A DNA stretch of 64,000 bases, from assembly GCA_041287635.1 (NCBI GenBank), contig JBGGNG010000047.1, positions 5,050 through 69,049 of the forward strand. The letters are read 5' to 3'. Below the pieces are notes generated by a model that was not told the DNA's origin, did not search any database, and saw nothing but the letters and a program-made list of their open reading frames with translations. Within the stretch, counting starts at the first letter, position 1; each line of letters starts with the position of its first letter. The position numbers and the translations under genes are program-made. This DNA is from JAOUEA01 sp041287635. Lineage in GTDB: Bacteria; Actinomycetota; UBA4738; HRBIN12. This document shows, one piece after another, positions 33,433-41,119 of this stretch.

Positions 33433-33538
33433 TGGCCGACCGGCATCGTGCGGATAACCCGTGGCTCAAGTTCTCCACGCGGCCGCCCGATGCCTCCCTA
33501 GTCAGGAAGGACCACGAGCTCGCAGGAGATCGGGAGCC

Positions 33539-33982
33539 ATGACTCGAACCGCACGCCGTCTGGCCACGGCCACCGCCATCGCGCTGTCGCTCGCCCTCGT
33601 GCCCGCCGCCGCGCAGGCGCGGACCCCCAACTACTCTTGGCAGATGTACGGAGAGACGAATGCTGCGCGCGTCCGGCACTCGGTGGGCCGGCTCGAACGC
33701 GCCCACCGGCTCACCGACGAGGCCACGAAGCACGCCAGGGCCATGGCACGCCGGGGCCAACTCTTCCACTCATCGGGGCCGAGCCGCTACGGCGTTCGCT
33801 GCTGGACGTGGGGCGAGAACGTCGGCTTCACGAGCGGCGATGTCGACGACCTGCAGCGAGCGTTCATGAACAGCCCCTCCCACCGGAGCAACCTGCTCGA
33901 CCGGGACTTCGACCGGGTCGCCGTCGGCGCCGCGACCGACGACCGCGGCCGCCTCTACGTCACGCTCTTCTTCTGCACCTGA
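33539..33982 (+). CDS. Secreted CAP/SCP-domain protein
   Basis: The 147-residue protein has a signal peptide (Arg-rich start, hydrophobic core ATAIALSLALVPAAA, cleavage near AQA) and a CAP domain with the usual His in TKHARAM / LFHSSG, Glu in WGENVGF and His in SPSHRSNLLD. CAP proteins are secreted and may bind lipids or act as proteases; here it is short and close to a minimal domain. The ATG at 33539 is preceded by GGAG. It is a single gene divergent from the MerR gene. Confidence 0.85.
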   Translation: MTRTARRLATATAIALSLALVPAAAQARTPNYSWQMYGETNAARVRHSVGRLERAHRLTDEATKHARAMARRGQLFHSSGPSRYGVRCWTWGENVGFTSGDVDDLQRAFMNSPSHRSNLLDRDFDRVAVGAATDDRGRLYVTLFFCT

Positions 33983-34006
33983 GCGGCGAGCCGACGGTGA
34001 CGCCCA

Positions 34007-34480
34007 TCAGCCGGCGAAGTCCTCCGGCGTGACGGTGTCGAGGAACTCGCGGAACTTCTCGACCTCCTCGTCCTCGTCGTCGGGGATCAGGATCGACGCT
34101 TCCTCGAGCACATCCTCGTGGACGAAGATCGGCACCGACATCCGCACGGCGAGGGCGATCGCGTCGGACGGTCGGGACGAGATCTCGTAGTCCTCGCCCT
34201 GTCGGTTCATCGCGATCGTGGCGTAGAACGTCGACTCCCGCAGCTCGGTCACCTCGATCCGGCGGACGTCGACAGAGAGGTCGTCGAGGATCGTCCGCAT
34301 CAGGTCGTGTGTCATCGGGCGGGGCGTGACGACTCCCTGCAAGGAGAGCGCGATCGCCGCGGCCTCCGCCGCGCCGATCCAGATCGGCAGGTACCGTTCG
34401 CCGCCGCGCTCACGCAACAAGACGATCGGCTGGTTCGTCGGGAGCTCGACGCGCACCCCGGTGAGTTCCATCTCGATCAT
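34007..34480 (-). CDS. Bifunctional nuclease (BFN) domain protein
   Basis: The 157-residue protein matches the BFN/DUF151 family: LPIWIGAAEAAAIALSLQG, RPMTHDLMRTILDDL and SRPSDAIALAVRMSVPIFV are family signatures. Plant and archaeal members have reported nuclease activity; bacterial members are mostly uncharacterised. The ATG at 34480 has a -10 box 9 nt upstream; longer frames upstream are Arg/Pro-rich and unlikely. In mycobacteria the homologue lies in the garA-ftsR region, as here. Confidence 0.9.
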   Translation of the reverse strand: MIEMELTGVRVELPTNQPIVLLRERGGERYLPIWIGAAEAAAIALSLQGVVTPRPMTHDLMRTILDDLSVDVRRIEVTELRESTFYATIAMNRQGEDYEISSRPSDAIALAVRMSVPIFVHEDVLEEASILIPDDEDEEVEKFREFLDTVTPEDFAG

Positions 34481-34489
34481 CGTCTTCCG

Positions 34490-34495
34490 AGCGTA
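34490..34495 (-). promoter_or_regulatory. -10 box for a leaderless BFN gene
   Basis: On the minus strand TACGCT ends 9 nt before the ATG at 34480. Confidence 0.5.
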
Positions 34496-34569
34496 ACCGC
34501 GGGTCCCAGCACGGGCAACCGGCCGAAGGGTCGTCAGGCGCGCGTGGGCGCTCCGGCCCCGGCGGCCGC

Positions 34570-35145
34570 TCAGACGGCGGCGAACCTCGGTGCGAGGATG
34601 GCCGGGTCGCTCTTCAACGCCTCGAGGTCGTCGACCTGCAGGATGTCGGGGAGGTTGCGGTAGCGCTCTCGGAAGTCGAGGCCGTAGCCGACCACGAACC
34701 GGTCGGGGCATTCGAATCCCACGTACCGAGGGGTGATCGGCACGATGCGACGGACCGACTTGTCCAGCAAGGCGCAGACCTCCAGGGATGCCGGCTCGCG
34801 TGCGCGCAGGACCCCGAGGAGGTATCGGAGCGTGAGGCCCGTGTCGACGATGTCCTCGACCAGGATCACATCGCGGCCGGCGAGATCGATGTCGACGTCG
34901 AGGAGGATCTGCACCCGTCCGAGGGATTCCTCGGCGTCGCCGTACCGGCTGATCGCCATGAAGTGCGGCTCGAGCGCCAGCGGGGTCGCACGCATCAGAT
35001 CCGCGAGGAACACCGCTCCGCCCTTGAGGACCGTGATCAGCACGGGCTCACGCCCCACGTAGTCCCCGGCGATCGTGCGGCCGATCTCCTGCACCCGGCG
35101 GCGGATGTCCCCACGCCCGACCAGGACGCTCGCGACCTCCGTCAT
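34570..35145 (-). CDS. hpt: Hypoxanthine phosphoribosyltransferase
   Basis: The 191-residue enzyme has the PRPP-binding motif VILVEDIVDTGLTL and the PRT fold with TVLKGGAVFLADLMR near the N-terminus and VGYGLDFRERYRNLPDI at the purine site. It converts hypoxanthine or guanine to IMP or GMP. The ATG at 35145 has a TAGTCT -10 box 9 nt upstream. It lies between the BFN gene and dacA and seems to be transcribed on its own. Confidence 0.94.
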   Translation of the reverse strand: MTEVASVLVGRGDIRRRVQEIGRTIAGDYVGREPVLITVLKGGAVFLADLMRATPLALEPHFMAISRYGDAEESLGRVQILLDVDIDLAGRDVILVEDIVDTGLTLRYLLGVLRAREPASLEVCALLDKSVRRIVPITPRYVGFECPDRFVVGYGLDFRERYRNLPDILQVDDLEALKSDPAILAPRFAAV

Positions 35146-35154
35146 GACGGGCGG

Positions 35155-35160
35155 AGACTA
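35155..35160 (-). promoter_or_regulatory. -10 box for leaderless hpt
   Basis: On the minus strand TAGTCT ends 9 nt before the hpt ATG. Confidence 0.5.
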
Positions 35161-35199
35161 GCAGGACCCACGACGCAGCTGCGGCACCGGGCCCCTCGG

Positions 35200-36489
35200 T
35201 CAGGCGGAGCCGACCAGACCATCGACCGCATCGCCCAACGCCCGGCCGACCGCGTCGGCCGCCCGGAGCCACCACGGGTCGTCGCCCGCCGCCGGGGGGG
35301 GCGGGACGGCGGAGACGAGGAGCGGGCTGGACCCAAGGCTCACGCCGGGGATCGTGATCTTGAACGTGCCCACCCGCTCACCCGCCGCCGGCGGGAAGAC
35401 CGCGCGCGGCGAGACGACCACCCGCTCCTGCACGTGATCGAGCCGCGCCGTGGGCACGAGCGCCGTGATCGCTCGTTGTGCCTCGACCGGCACCGTGCCC
35501 CCCCGGATCGCAACCGTACCGATCGCCTCTCCGGCGCGCACGAACGTCTCCTCCCGATACCCCTCGAAGCCGTGATCGAGCAGCATGGCCGCCTCCGAGA
35601 ACGGCTCGTTCCGATCGCCGAGTACGATCGCGACCAGCCGGCGACCGTCGCGCTCCGCGGTGGCGATCAAGCAGTACCCGGCCCCGGCGGTGAACCCGGT
35701 CTTCACGCCGCTCGAGCCCGGGTAGAGCCACAGCATCGCGTTGCGGTTCTGTACCCGCCGCGGAGGTCCCTGGGGTGCGGGGATCGTCCGGAACTTCGAC
35801 GACACGATGCGGGCGAATCCCTCCTCGAGGGAAGCGGCGCGCGTGAGCGCGAGCAGGTCGCGCGTGGTCGAACGGCCACGGTCGTCGAGACCGTTGGAGG
35901 AGAGGAAGACCGTGTCGTGCATGCCGAGCGCCCTGGCCCGTTCGTTCATCAGCTCGACGAAACGTCGCTCGGAGCCGCTGATGTCGATCGCGAGCGCTAG
36001 GGCGGCGTCGTTCGCCGATTGCAGCATCAGGGCGTCGAGGAGCTCGCGGACCGTGCGCCGCTCCCCCGCCCGCAGCCCGAGCGTGGACGATGCCCCGAAG
36101 TCGTCGCCGTCGAAGACGGCATCCGGCGAGACCGTGACCACGTCGTCCAGCTCTCGTCGCTGGAGCACGAGGAGGGCCGTCATCACCTTGGTGAGGCTCG
36201 CGATCGGGCGTCGGACCTCGGGGGCCTTCGCGAACATCACCTGCCCGTCGTCGAGATCGGCGAGGATCACCGCCGGGGCGTCGAGCTTCGGCGCCGCCAC
36301 CGCGTCGGATGGCGTCGCCAGCGTCTGCGGGAACGGCGATGGCGAGCCTCGAGGCGGGACCGGCGTCGGCGGGGGCCACGACCGTTCCGCTGAGGCGGTC
36401 GCGAGAACGACGAGCTGGGTGGCGAGGCCGGCGACGATCGACAGCGCGACCGTCGCCCGCGCCAACCTGCGGCGTTGGCCGAGCCTCAC
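35200..36489 (-). CDS. dacA: D-alanyl-D-alanine carboxypeptidase (S11)
   Basis: The 429-residue penicillin-binding protein has an N-terminal hydrophobic signal or anchor, the active-site SLTK motif (ASLTKVM), the SAN motif (SANDAA) and KTG (KTGFTAGAG). A C-terminal hydrophobic or beta region follows. It trims the terminal D-Ala from peptidoglycan stem peptides outside the membrane. It overlaps the upstream ftsR gene by 4 bp and is the last gene of the garA-ftsR-dacA unit. Confidence 0.92.
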   Translation of the reverse strand: MRLGQRRRLARATVALSIVAGLATQLVVLATASAERSWPPPTPVPPRGSPSPFPQTLATPSDAVAAPKLDAPAVILADLDDGQVMFAKAPEVRRPIASLTKVMTALLVLQRRELDDVVTVSPDAVFDGDDFGASSTLGLRAGERRTVRELLDALMLQSANDAALALAIDISGSERRFVELMNERARALGMHDTVFLSSNGLDDRGRSTTRDLLALTRAASLEEGFARIVSSKFRTIPAPQGPPRRVQNRNAMLWLYPGSSGVKTGFTAGAGYCLIATAERDGRRLVAIVLGDRNEPFSEAAMLLDHGFEGYREETFVRAGEAIGTVAIRGGTVPVEAQRAITALVPTARLDHVQERVVVSPRAVFPPAAGERVGTFKITIPGVSLGSSPLLVSAVPPPPAAGDDPWWLRAADAVGRALGDAVDGLVGSA

Positions 36490-37226
36490 GCGCCGCGGAG
36501 GTCCTCGCGCATGTTCGTGCGCAGCAGGGCCTGCTTGAACTTGCGGGAGGTCACGGACAGGTCGGCCAAGGTCTCGGCAGCGAGCCGCCGGGCGTCGGGG
36601 TTCTTCTGCCGGAGCCGCGGCGCCACGAGATCCTCGAAGAACTTCGCCTCCCGGTCGGCGAAGTGCTTGTACATCGTCAGGTGGCGTGGCTCGATCCCGT
36701 ATCGGAAGAAGTCCTTCACGATCGACAGCACGATGTAGTCATCGCCGTCGTAGTACCGGGCCCCGTCGGGGCCGTGAGAACACACGATGCCGAACGATTC
36801 GAGCTCCTTGATGCGCTCGCGCTCGACACCGGTCGCCGCCGACATCTCCTCGATAGACATCTGCAGGCCCGTCGGCGCCTCCGCGAGCCCCTCGTCCGCG
36901 TCGGCCTCGGCCTCGGCGTCGGCACCGCCCGTGGCGCCATCCTCCCCCTCTTCGGCCTCGCCCTCGACATCCTGCTTCAGCAGCCGCTCCTTGATCACCT
37001 TCAGCGGCAGGTACTCGTCGCGCTGCATGCGCAGGATCGACTTCAGTCGGTCGACGTCGTCAACGTAGAACTTGCGGTACCCAGACGGTGTGCGCTCGGG
37101 CTCGATCAATCCCTCGGCCTCGAGGAAGCGGATCTTCGAGATCGTGATGTCGGGGAACTCGGTCTTGACGGCGACGAGGACCTCCCCGATCGACTGATAG
37201 TTGCGGGTTCCCGCCATCTGCGTCAT
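36486..37226 (-). CDS. ftsR: MerR-type regulator, FtsR family
   Basis: The 246-residue protein has a MerR winged helix at residues 10-80 (IGEVLVAVKTEFPDITISKIRFLE), an acidic Ala/Glu linker (about 87-112) and a second helical domain (SIEEMSAATGVERERIKELES). The order gcvH-garA-this gene matches M. tuberculosis Rv1826-Rv1828, and the C. glutamicum homologue FtsR activates ftsZ. A cell-division role is therefore inferred. The ATG overlaps the garA stop by one base and the stop overlaps dacA by 4 bp. Confidence 0.87.
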   Translation of the reverse strand: MTQMAGTRNYQSIGEVLVAVKTEFPDITISKIRFLEAEGLIEPERTPSGYRKFYVDDVDRLKSILRMQRDEYLPLKVIKERLLKQDVEGEAEEGEDGATGGADAEAEADADEGLAEAPTGLQMSIEEMSAATGVERERIKELESFGIVCSHGPDGARYYDGDDYIVLSIVKDFFRYGIEPRHLTMYKHFADREAKFFEDLVAPRLRQKNPDARRLAAETLADLSVTSRKFKQALLRTNMREDLRGA

Positions 37227-37687
37227 CACTCCCCTGCCGAGAAGAACACGAGCTTGAACCGACCGACCTGCACCTCGTCTCCCGCGGCGAGCTTGGTCTC
37301 GTCGACCTGCTCGCCGTTGACGTACGTGCCGTTGAGGCTCCCGACGTCGCGTACGAACCACTCGCCGCCCGCTCGCCGTTCGAACACAGCGTGGGCTCGG
37401 GACACCGTGACGTCGTCGAGGAAGACCGACGCGTCGGGCGCCCGCCCCACCGGGGTGAGCTCGCTCTCCATGAGGAACGTCGACCCCGCGTTGGGGCCAC
37501 GCTTCACCAGAACGAGAGCCTGGCCGGGGCGGAGCTCATCGTGAGGGAAGGGAAACTCATCGTGCGCCTCATCGTCTGGTTCGACCGGTGTCAGCGAGAC
37601 GGTGGGGTCGTCGTGCAGTGGAGCACCACACTCCGCGCAGAAGCGGGCGTCGTCGCGATTGGGATGTCCACAGCGGGTGCAGTACAA
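37226..37687 (-). CDS. garA: GarA-like FHA protein with N-terminal zinc ribbon
   Basis: The 153-residue protein carries a zinc ribbon (Cys3, Cys6, Cys17, Cys20) followed by DDPTVSLTP, a likely phosphothreonine segment, and a C-terminal FHA domain (TPVGRAPDASV, VSRAHAVFE, GSLNGTYVNG). GarA binds 2-oxoglutarate dehydrogenase and glutamate dehydrogenase through its FHA domain under control of Ser/Thr kinases. The start is a TTG at 37687. Position next to gcvH and ftsR supports the identification; the zinc ribbon is extra relative to the M. tuberculosis protein. Confidence 0.87.
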   Translation of the reverse strand: MYCTRCGHPNRDDARFCAECGAPLHDDPTVSLTPVEPDDEAHDEFPFPHDELRPGQALVLVKRGPNAGSTFLMESELTPVGRAPDASVFLDDVTVSRAHAVFERRAGGEWFVRDVGSLNGTYVNGEQVDETKLAAGDEVQVGRFKLVFFSAGE

Positions 37688-37765
37688 CGTCAGGTCCTCG
37701 TGCGGTTCGGCCTCCCGCCGAGGATGCAGGTCGAGCGTTCGACCCTCCCGACGGACTAGAGACCG

Positions 37766-37794
37766 ACGTTACCGCAGGGTGAGACCACCTTCAA
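37766..37794 (-). promoter_or_regulatory. Promoter for garA-ftsR-dacA
   Basis: On the minus strand TTGAAG (37789-37794) and TAACGT (37766-37771) are 17 bp apart. Transcription would start about 70 nt before the TTG of garA, so this unit has a real leader, unlike many neighbours. Confidence 0.6.
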
Positions 37795-37896
37795 CCGCAG
37801 TGAAGCCCAACCCTCGACCCACAACCCGCATGAGGCTCGACCACGGGTCGACCACCTGAAGTCTCGATGGGGCTCTCTCGACCGTATGGTCGGGCA

Positions 37897-38286
37897 TCAG
37901 GCATCTCCGCCCTCGGCGAAGGAACGGTAGGCCTCCGCGTCGAGCAGACGCTCGATCGCCCCGGGATCGTCGGGCGCGATCGTCACGAGCCACCCGTCGC
38001 CGTAGGGCTGCTCGTTCACGAGCTCCGGTCGATCCTCGATCAGAGGGTTGCGCTCGAGGATCGTGCCGGCGAGCGGCGCGTAGACGTCGGAGACCGACTT
38101 CGTGGACTCGACCTCACCGAAGGGCTGGTCGCCCTCGATCCGGGCCCCGACCTCCGGCAGATCGACGTAGACCACATCGCCCAGTGCATCCTGCGCGAAG
38201 TCGGTGATACCGACCCTGACCCGCTCGCCTTCGACGCGGGCCCACTCATGTTCCTTCGTGTAGCGAAGGTCCCCCGGGAACTCCAC
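37897..38286 (-). CDS. gcvH: Glycine cleavage system H protein
   Basis: The product of about 129 residues has the lipoyl domain with the modified Lys in EVESTKSVSDVYAP and the usual TKEHEWARV start. It carries the aminomethyl group between GcvP and GcvT. Two GTG codons are possible, at 38292 and 38286; the latter is preferred because GAGGAG lies about 7 nt upstream, while it would be too close to the former. The gene lies upstream of the garA unit. Confidence 0.94.
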   Translation of the reverse strand: MEFPGDLRYTKEHEWARVEGERVRVGITDFAQDALGDVVYVDLPEVGARIEGDQPFGEVESTKSVSDVYAPLAGTILERNPLIEDRPELVNEQPYGDGWLVTIAPDDPGAIERLLDAEAYRSFAEGGDA

Positions 38287-38378
38287 GGTCACCCTCCTCG
38301 TCGTCGCTGGTCGGCGCCGGCTTCACACCGGCGATCGGAACGATAGTGCGCCGGCGCGGGATGCGCGCGCAGATCCGG

Positions 38379-38960
38379 TCATGCGGTGGAGAGCGCGCGT
38401 CGCAGGTCGATCGCGTACGCCCCGGCGGCGACGTAGTACTCGACGATGCCCAACACGTAGACGGGCCACCCGACGGCGAGTGCGGCCGCAGCGGGCCACA
38501 GGTCGAGCGTCCCCCACGACACGGCGGGGATCGCGATCATCAGCGCGAACGTCGCGACCTTCCCGATCCACCGGACATCGATGCGCTGTCCCTTCGCGGC
38601 GAGGACGGCGCCCGCGACCAGGACCGCCACGTCTCGCGCCAGGATCAACGCGCCCGCCCACAAGGGGAACGCCCCGCGCACGATCAGTGCGATCAGCCCG
38701 GCCGCGATCGCCGCACGGTCGGCCACCGGGTCGAGCACCTTCCCGAGCTCCGAGACCTGGCCCGTCCGGCGCGCGATCGTGCCGTCGACCCAATCGGTCG
38801 CCACCACGGCGCCGAAGAGCACGATCCCCCACGCTGTGGTGTCCGGATCGACGATCAGCGCCCAGAACACCGGGATCAGGGCGATGCGGAACGCCGAGAT
38901 CAGGTTCGGAACCGTGAGCACCCGCGACGGGGCGGGCGGGCGATCACCGGATGCATCCAT
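38379..38960 (-). CDS. pgsA: CDP-diacylglycerol-glycerol-3-phosphate 3-phosphatidyltransferase family
   Basis: The 193-residue membrane enzyme has the CDP-alcohol phosphotransferase motif DWVDGTIARR...GKVLDPVADR and about five membrane segments. It makes phosphatidylglycerophosphate or a related phospholipid such as phosphatidylinositol phosphate; the family motif does not separate these. It is the last gene before tRNA-Pro on the same strand. Confidence 0.88.
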   Translation of the reverse strand: MDASGDRPPAPSRVLTVPNLISAFRIALIPVFWALIVDPDTTAWGIVLFGAVVATDWVDGTIARRTGQVSELGKVLDPVADRAAIAAGLIALIVRGAFPLWAGALILARDVAVLVAGAVLAAKGQRIDVRWIGKVATFALMIAIPAVSWGTLDLWPAAAALAVGWPVYVLGIVEYYVAAGAYAIDLRRALSTA

Positions 38961-38963
38961 CGG

Positions 38964-39037
38964 TCGGGACGGCGGGACTTGAACCCGCGACCCCCGGTCC
39001 CCCAGACCGGTGCGCTACCAGACTGCGCCACGTCCCG
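38964..39037 (-). tRNA. tRNA-Pro (anticodon GGG)
   Basis: A 74-nt cloverleaf can be folded with a 7-bp acceptor stem (CGGGACG/CGTCCCG), a 4-bp D stem, a 5-bp anticodon stem (CCGGT/ACCGG) with loop CTGGGGG giving anticodon GGG, and a T arm with GGTTCAAGTCC. The discriminator base is A. The 3' CCA is not encoded. The gene reads CCC and CCU proline codons. Confidence 0.96.
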
Positions 39038-39046
39038 TGCGTCGGG

Positions 39047-39052
39047 ATTGTA
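39047..39052 (-). promoter_or_regulatory. -10 box for tRNA-Pro
   Basis: On the minus strand TACAAT ends 9 nt before the tRNA 5' end. No clear -35 is seen. Confidence 0.5.
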
Positions 39053-39119
39053 TCGGCTGCCCGGCCGGGGCCACCTACTAGTATGGTTAAGACTAGAGCG
39101 AGGAAACGGCCTGATGGAC

Positions 39120-40463
39120 TCAGCGCGAACCACGGCGGCCGCCCTGTTTCCGTGGTCGGTACTTCACCCGCACAGGAACCCCCTCGAGATGGAACGCGCG
39201 CCGCAACCGGTTCTCGATGTACCGCCTGTACGCGGGATCGGGTTCGTTCGCGCCGCCGAAGACGACGAAGGACGGCGGCCCGGTGGCGACCTGGGTCGCG
39301 TAGTGCAGGGTGCCGGCGACTCGCGGGGTCGGCCGCTCGCGCTGAGCCTGCTGGATCACCTCGTTGACCTTGGAGGTCGCGACCCTCGAGGTCCATCTGG
39401 TGTGCAGGTCGAGGAGGACCGAGGGGAGACGGTGCACGCCACGTCCCGTTCGCGCCGAGGTTCGCATCACGGGCGCGGACGCGAACTGCCTGACCGTGTC
39501 GGTGAGGTCGGCGTAGGTGTCGTCCTTCTCCTCGACCAGGTCCCACTTGTTCGCCACCAGCATCAATGCACGCCCGGCATCGATCACGGCGTTCGCGATC
39601 TTCTTGTCCTCGACCGTGTAACCCTGCTCCGCGTCGATCACCAACAACGCGACGTGCGCCCGCTCGATGGCCTGCGACGCGCGCACGACGCTGAAGTACT
39701 CGACGCCACGAACCCTCGTCGATCGGCGCATGCCCGCGGTGTCGACGAATCGCACCCGGCCGTCGGGCCACTCGACCACCGCATCGACGGCGTCGCGGGT
39801 GGTGCCCGCCTCCTCGAAGACGACCGAGCGCTCCTCCCCCACCAAGCGGTTGAACAGGCTGGACTTGCCGACGTTCGGACGCCCGACGAGGGCGAACCGC
39901 GGCTCCTCCGCTGAGGTCTCGAGCTCGCGCGGTGCGTCGGGCAGCAGCTGCACGATGCGGTCGAGCAGGTCGCCTGCCGCACGACCGTGCATCCCCGAGA
40001 CCGGGAAGGGGTCGCCGAGCCCGAGGGCGTGGAAGACCGATGCATCGGATTCCTCGCGATCGGTGTCGACCTTGTTCGCCACGACGAGGACAGGGACCGT
40101 GGCCCGCCGCAAGCGTCTCGCGAGCATGCCGTCCTCCTCGGTGATGCCCGCCTGGGCGTCGACCACGAGCAGGATCAGATCGGCGGCCGCGATCGCCCGA
40201 TCGGCCTGAGCGCCTGCGAGCGCCTCGAGACCACCCGCGTCGTGCAGGAACCCCGCCGTGTCGACGAGCGAGAAGCGCCGGCCACGCCAGGCCGTCTCCA
40301 GGACCACGCGGTCACGGGTCACGCCGGGCATGTCGTGCGCGATCGTTTCCCGGCCGCCGAAGAGTCGGTTCACCAGGGTGGACTTCCCGACGTTCTGCCG
40401 ACCGACCACGGCGATGGTGGGCACGGGTGATCCCATCGAAGGCACGGGCTCGTGGTCGGTCAC
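39120..40463 (-). CDS. der: Ribosome-assembly GTPase Der (EngA)
   Basis: The 447-residue protein has two tandem GTPase domains: GRQNVGKST, DTAGF and NKVD in the first, GRPNVGKSS, DTAGM and NKWD in the second, then a KH-like C-terminal domain. Der acts in 50S subunit maturation. The GTG at 40463 overlaps the cmk stop by 4 bp (GTGA). The cmk-der order is the same as in mycobacteria. Confidence 0.96.
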   Translation of the reverse strand: MTDHEPVPSMGSPVPTIAVVGRQNVGKSTLVNRLFGGRETIAHDMPGVTRDRVVLETAWRGRRFSLVDTAGFLHDAGGLEALAGAQADRAIAAADLILLVVDAQAGITEEDGMLARRLRRATVPVLVVANKVDTDREESDASVFHALGLGDPFPVSGMHGRAAGDLLDRIVQLLPDAPRELETSAEEPRFALVGRPNVGKSSLFNRLVGEERSVVFEEAGTTRDAVDAVVEWPDGRVRFVDTAGMRRSTRVRGVEYFSVVRASQAIERAHVALLVIDAEQGYTVEDKKIANAVIDAGRALMLVANKWDLVEEKDDTYADLTDTVRQFASAPVMRTSARTGRGVHRLPSVLLDLHTRWTSRVATSKVNEVIQQAQRERPTPRVAGTLHYATQVATGPPSFVVFGGANEPDPAYRRYIENRLRRAFHLEGVPVRVKYRPRKQGGRRGSR

Positions 40464-41119
40464 GGCACCAGCTCCGGGGCCTGCTGCCGCACGACGGCGA
40501 GGGCGGCCGCGAGCGTCGCCTCCGGGTCGAGCTCGCTCGTGTCGATCACCGTCGCGCCCGGCGCCGGCTTGTGGGGTGTGGTGGCGGCGTCGCGACGATC
40601 CCGCTCGCCGAGCGCCGTCGCGACACGCTCGACGTCGCCGGCCCGTTCCGCCGCCCGTCGCTCGGCGCGCAGGTCCTGCCGCGCCTGCAGGTAGAGCTTC
40701 ACCGGAGCGTCGGTGAAGACCACCGAGGCGATGTCTCGACCCTCCATCACGGCCCCGTGCCGTTCCCCCAGCTCTCGCTGCTCCTGGCGCATGTGGGCGC
40801 GGACCAGCGCGTGACTCGCAACCTTCGACACCGTGGACTCGACCTCGATGCTCGTCAGGTCGTTGGCATCGTAACCATCGACCTCGAGCTCCCCAGGGGG
40901 ATCGAGGCGCACGGTGAACCTCAAGTCCCGTGTGAGCGCGAGCAACGCTCGATCGTCGGTGTCGGCGACGCCCCTCCGGAGGGCCGCCGCGGCCAGAGCC
41001 CGATACATCACCCCCGTGTTCACGTACGGCAGCCCGAGCGACCTCGCGAGGGCCCTCGCGAGCGTGCTCTTGCCGCTGCCGGCGGCGCCGTCGATCGCGA
41101 CGACCCGGGGCGGCGTCAT
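40460..41119 (-). CDS. cmk: Cytidylate kinase
   Basis: The 219-residue P-loop kinase has Walker A GAAGSGKS, the CMP-binding NTGVMYRALA segment and the DIASVVFTDAPVKLYL region. It phosphorylates CMP and dCMP. It overlaps aroA by 4 bp upstream and der by 4 bp downstream, so it belongs to the aroH-tyrA-aroA-cmk-der unit. Confidence 0.95.
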   Translation of the reverse strand: MTPPRVVAIDGAAGSGKSTLARALARSLGLPYVNTGVMYRALAAAALRRGVADTDDRALLALTRDLRFTVRLDPPGELEVDGYDANDLTSIEVESTVSKVASHALVRAHMRQEQRELGERHGAVMEGRDIASVVFTDAPVKLYLQARQDLRAERRAAERAGDVERVATALGERDRRDAATTPHKPAPGATVIDTSELDPEATLAAALAVVRQQAPELVP

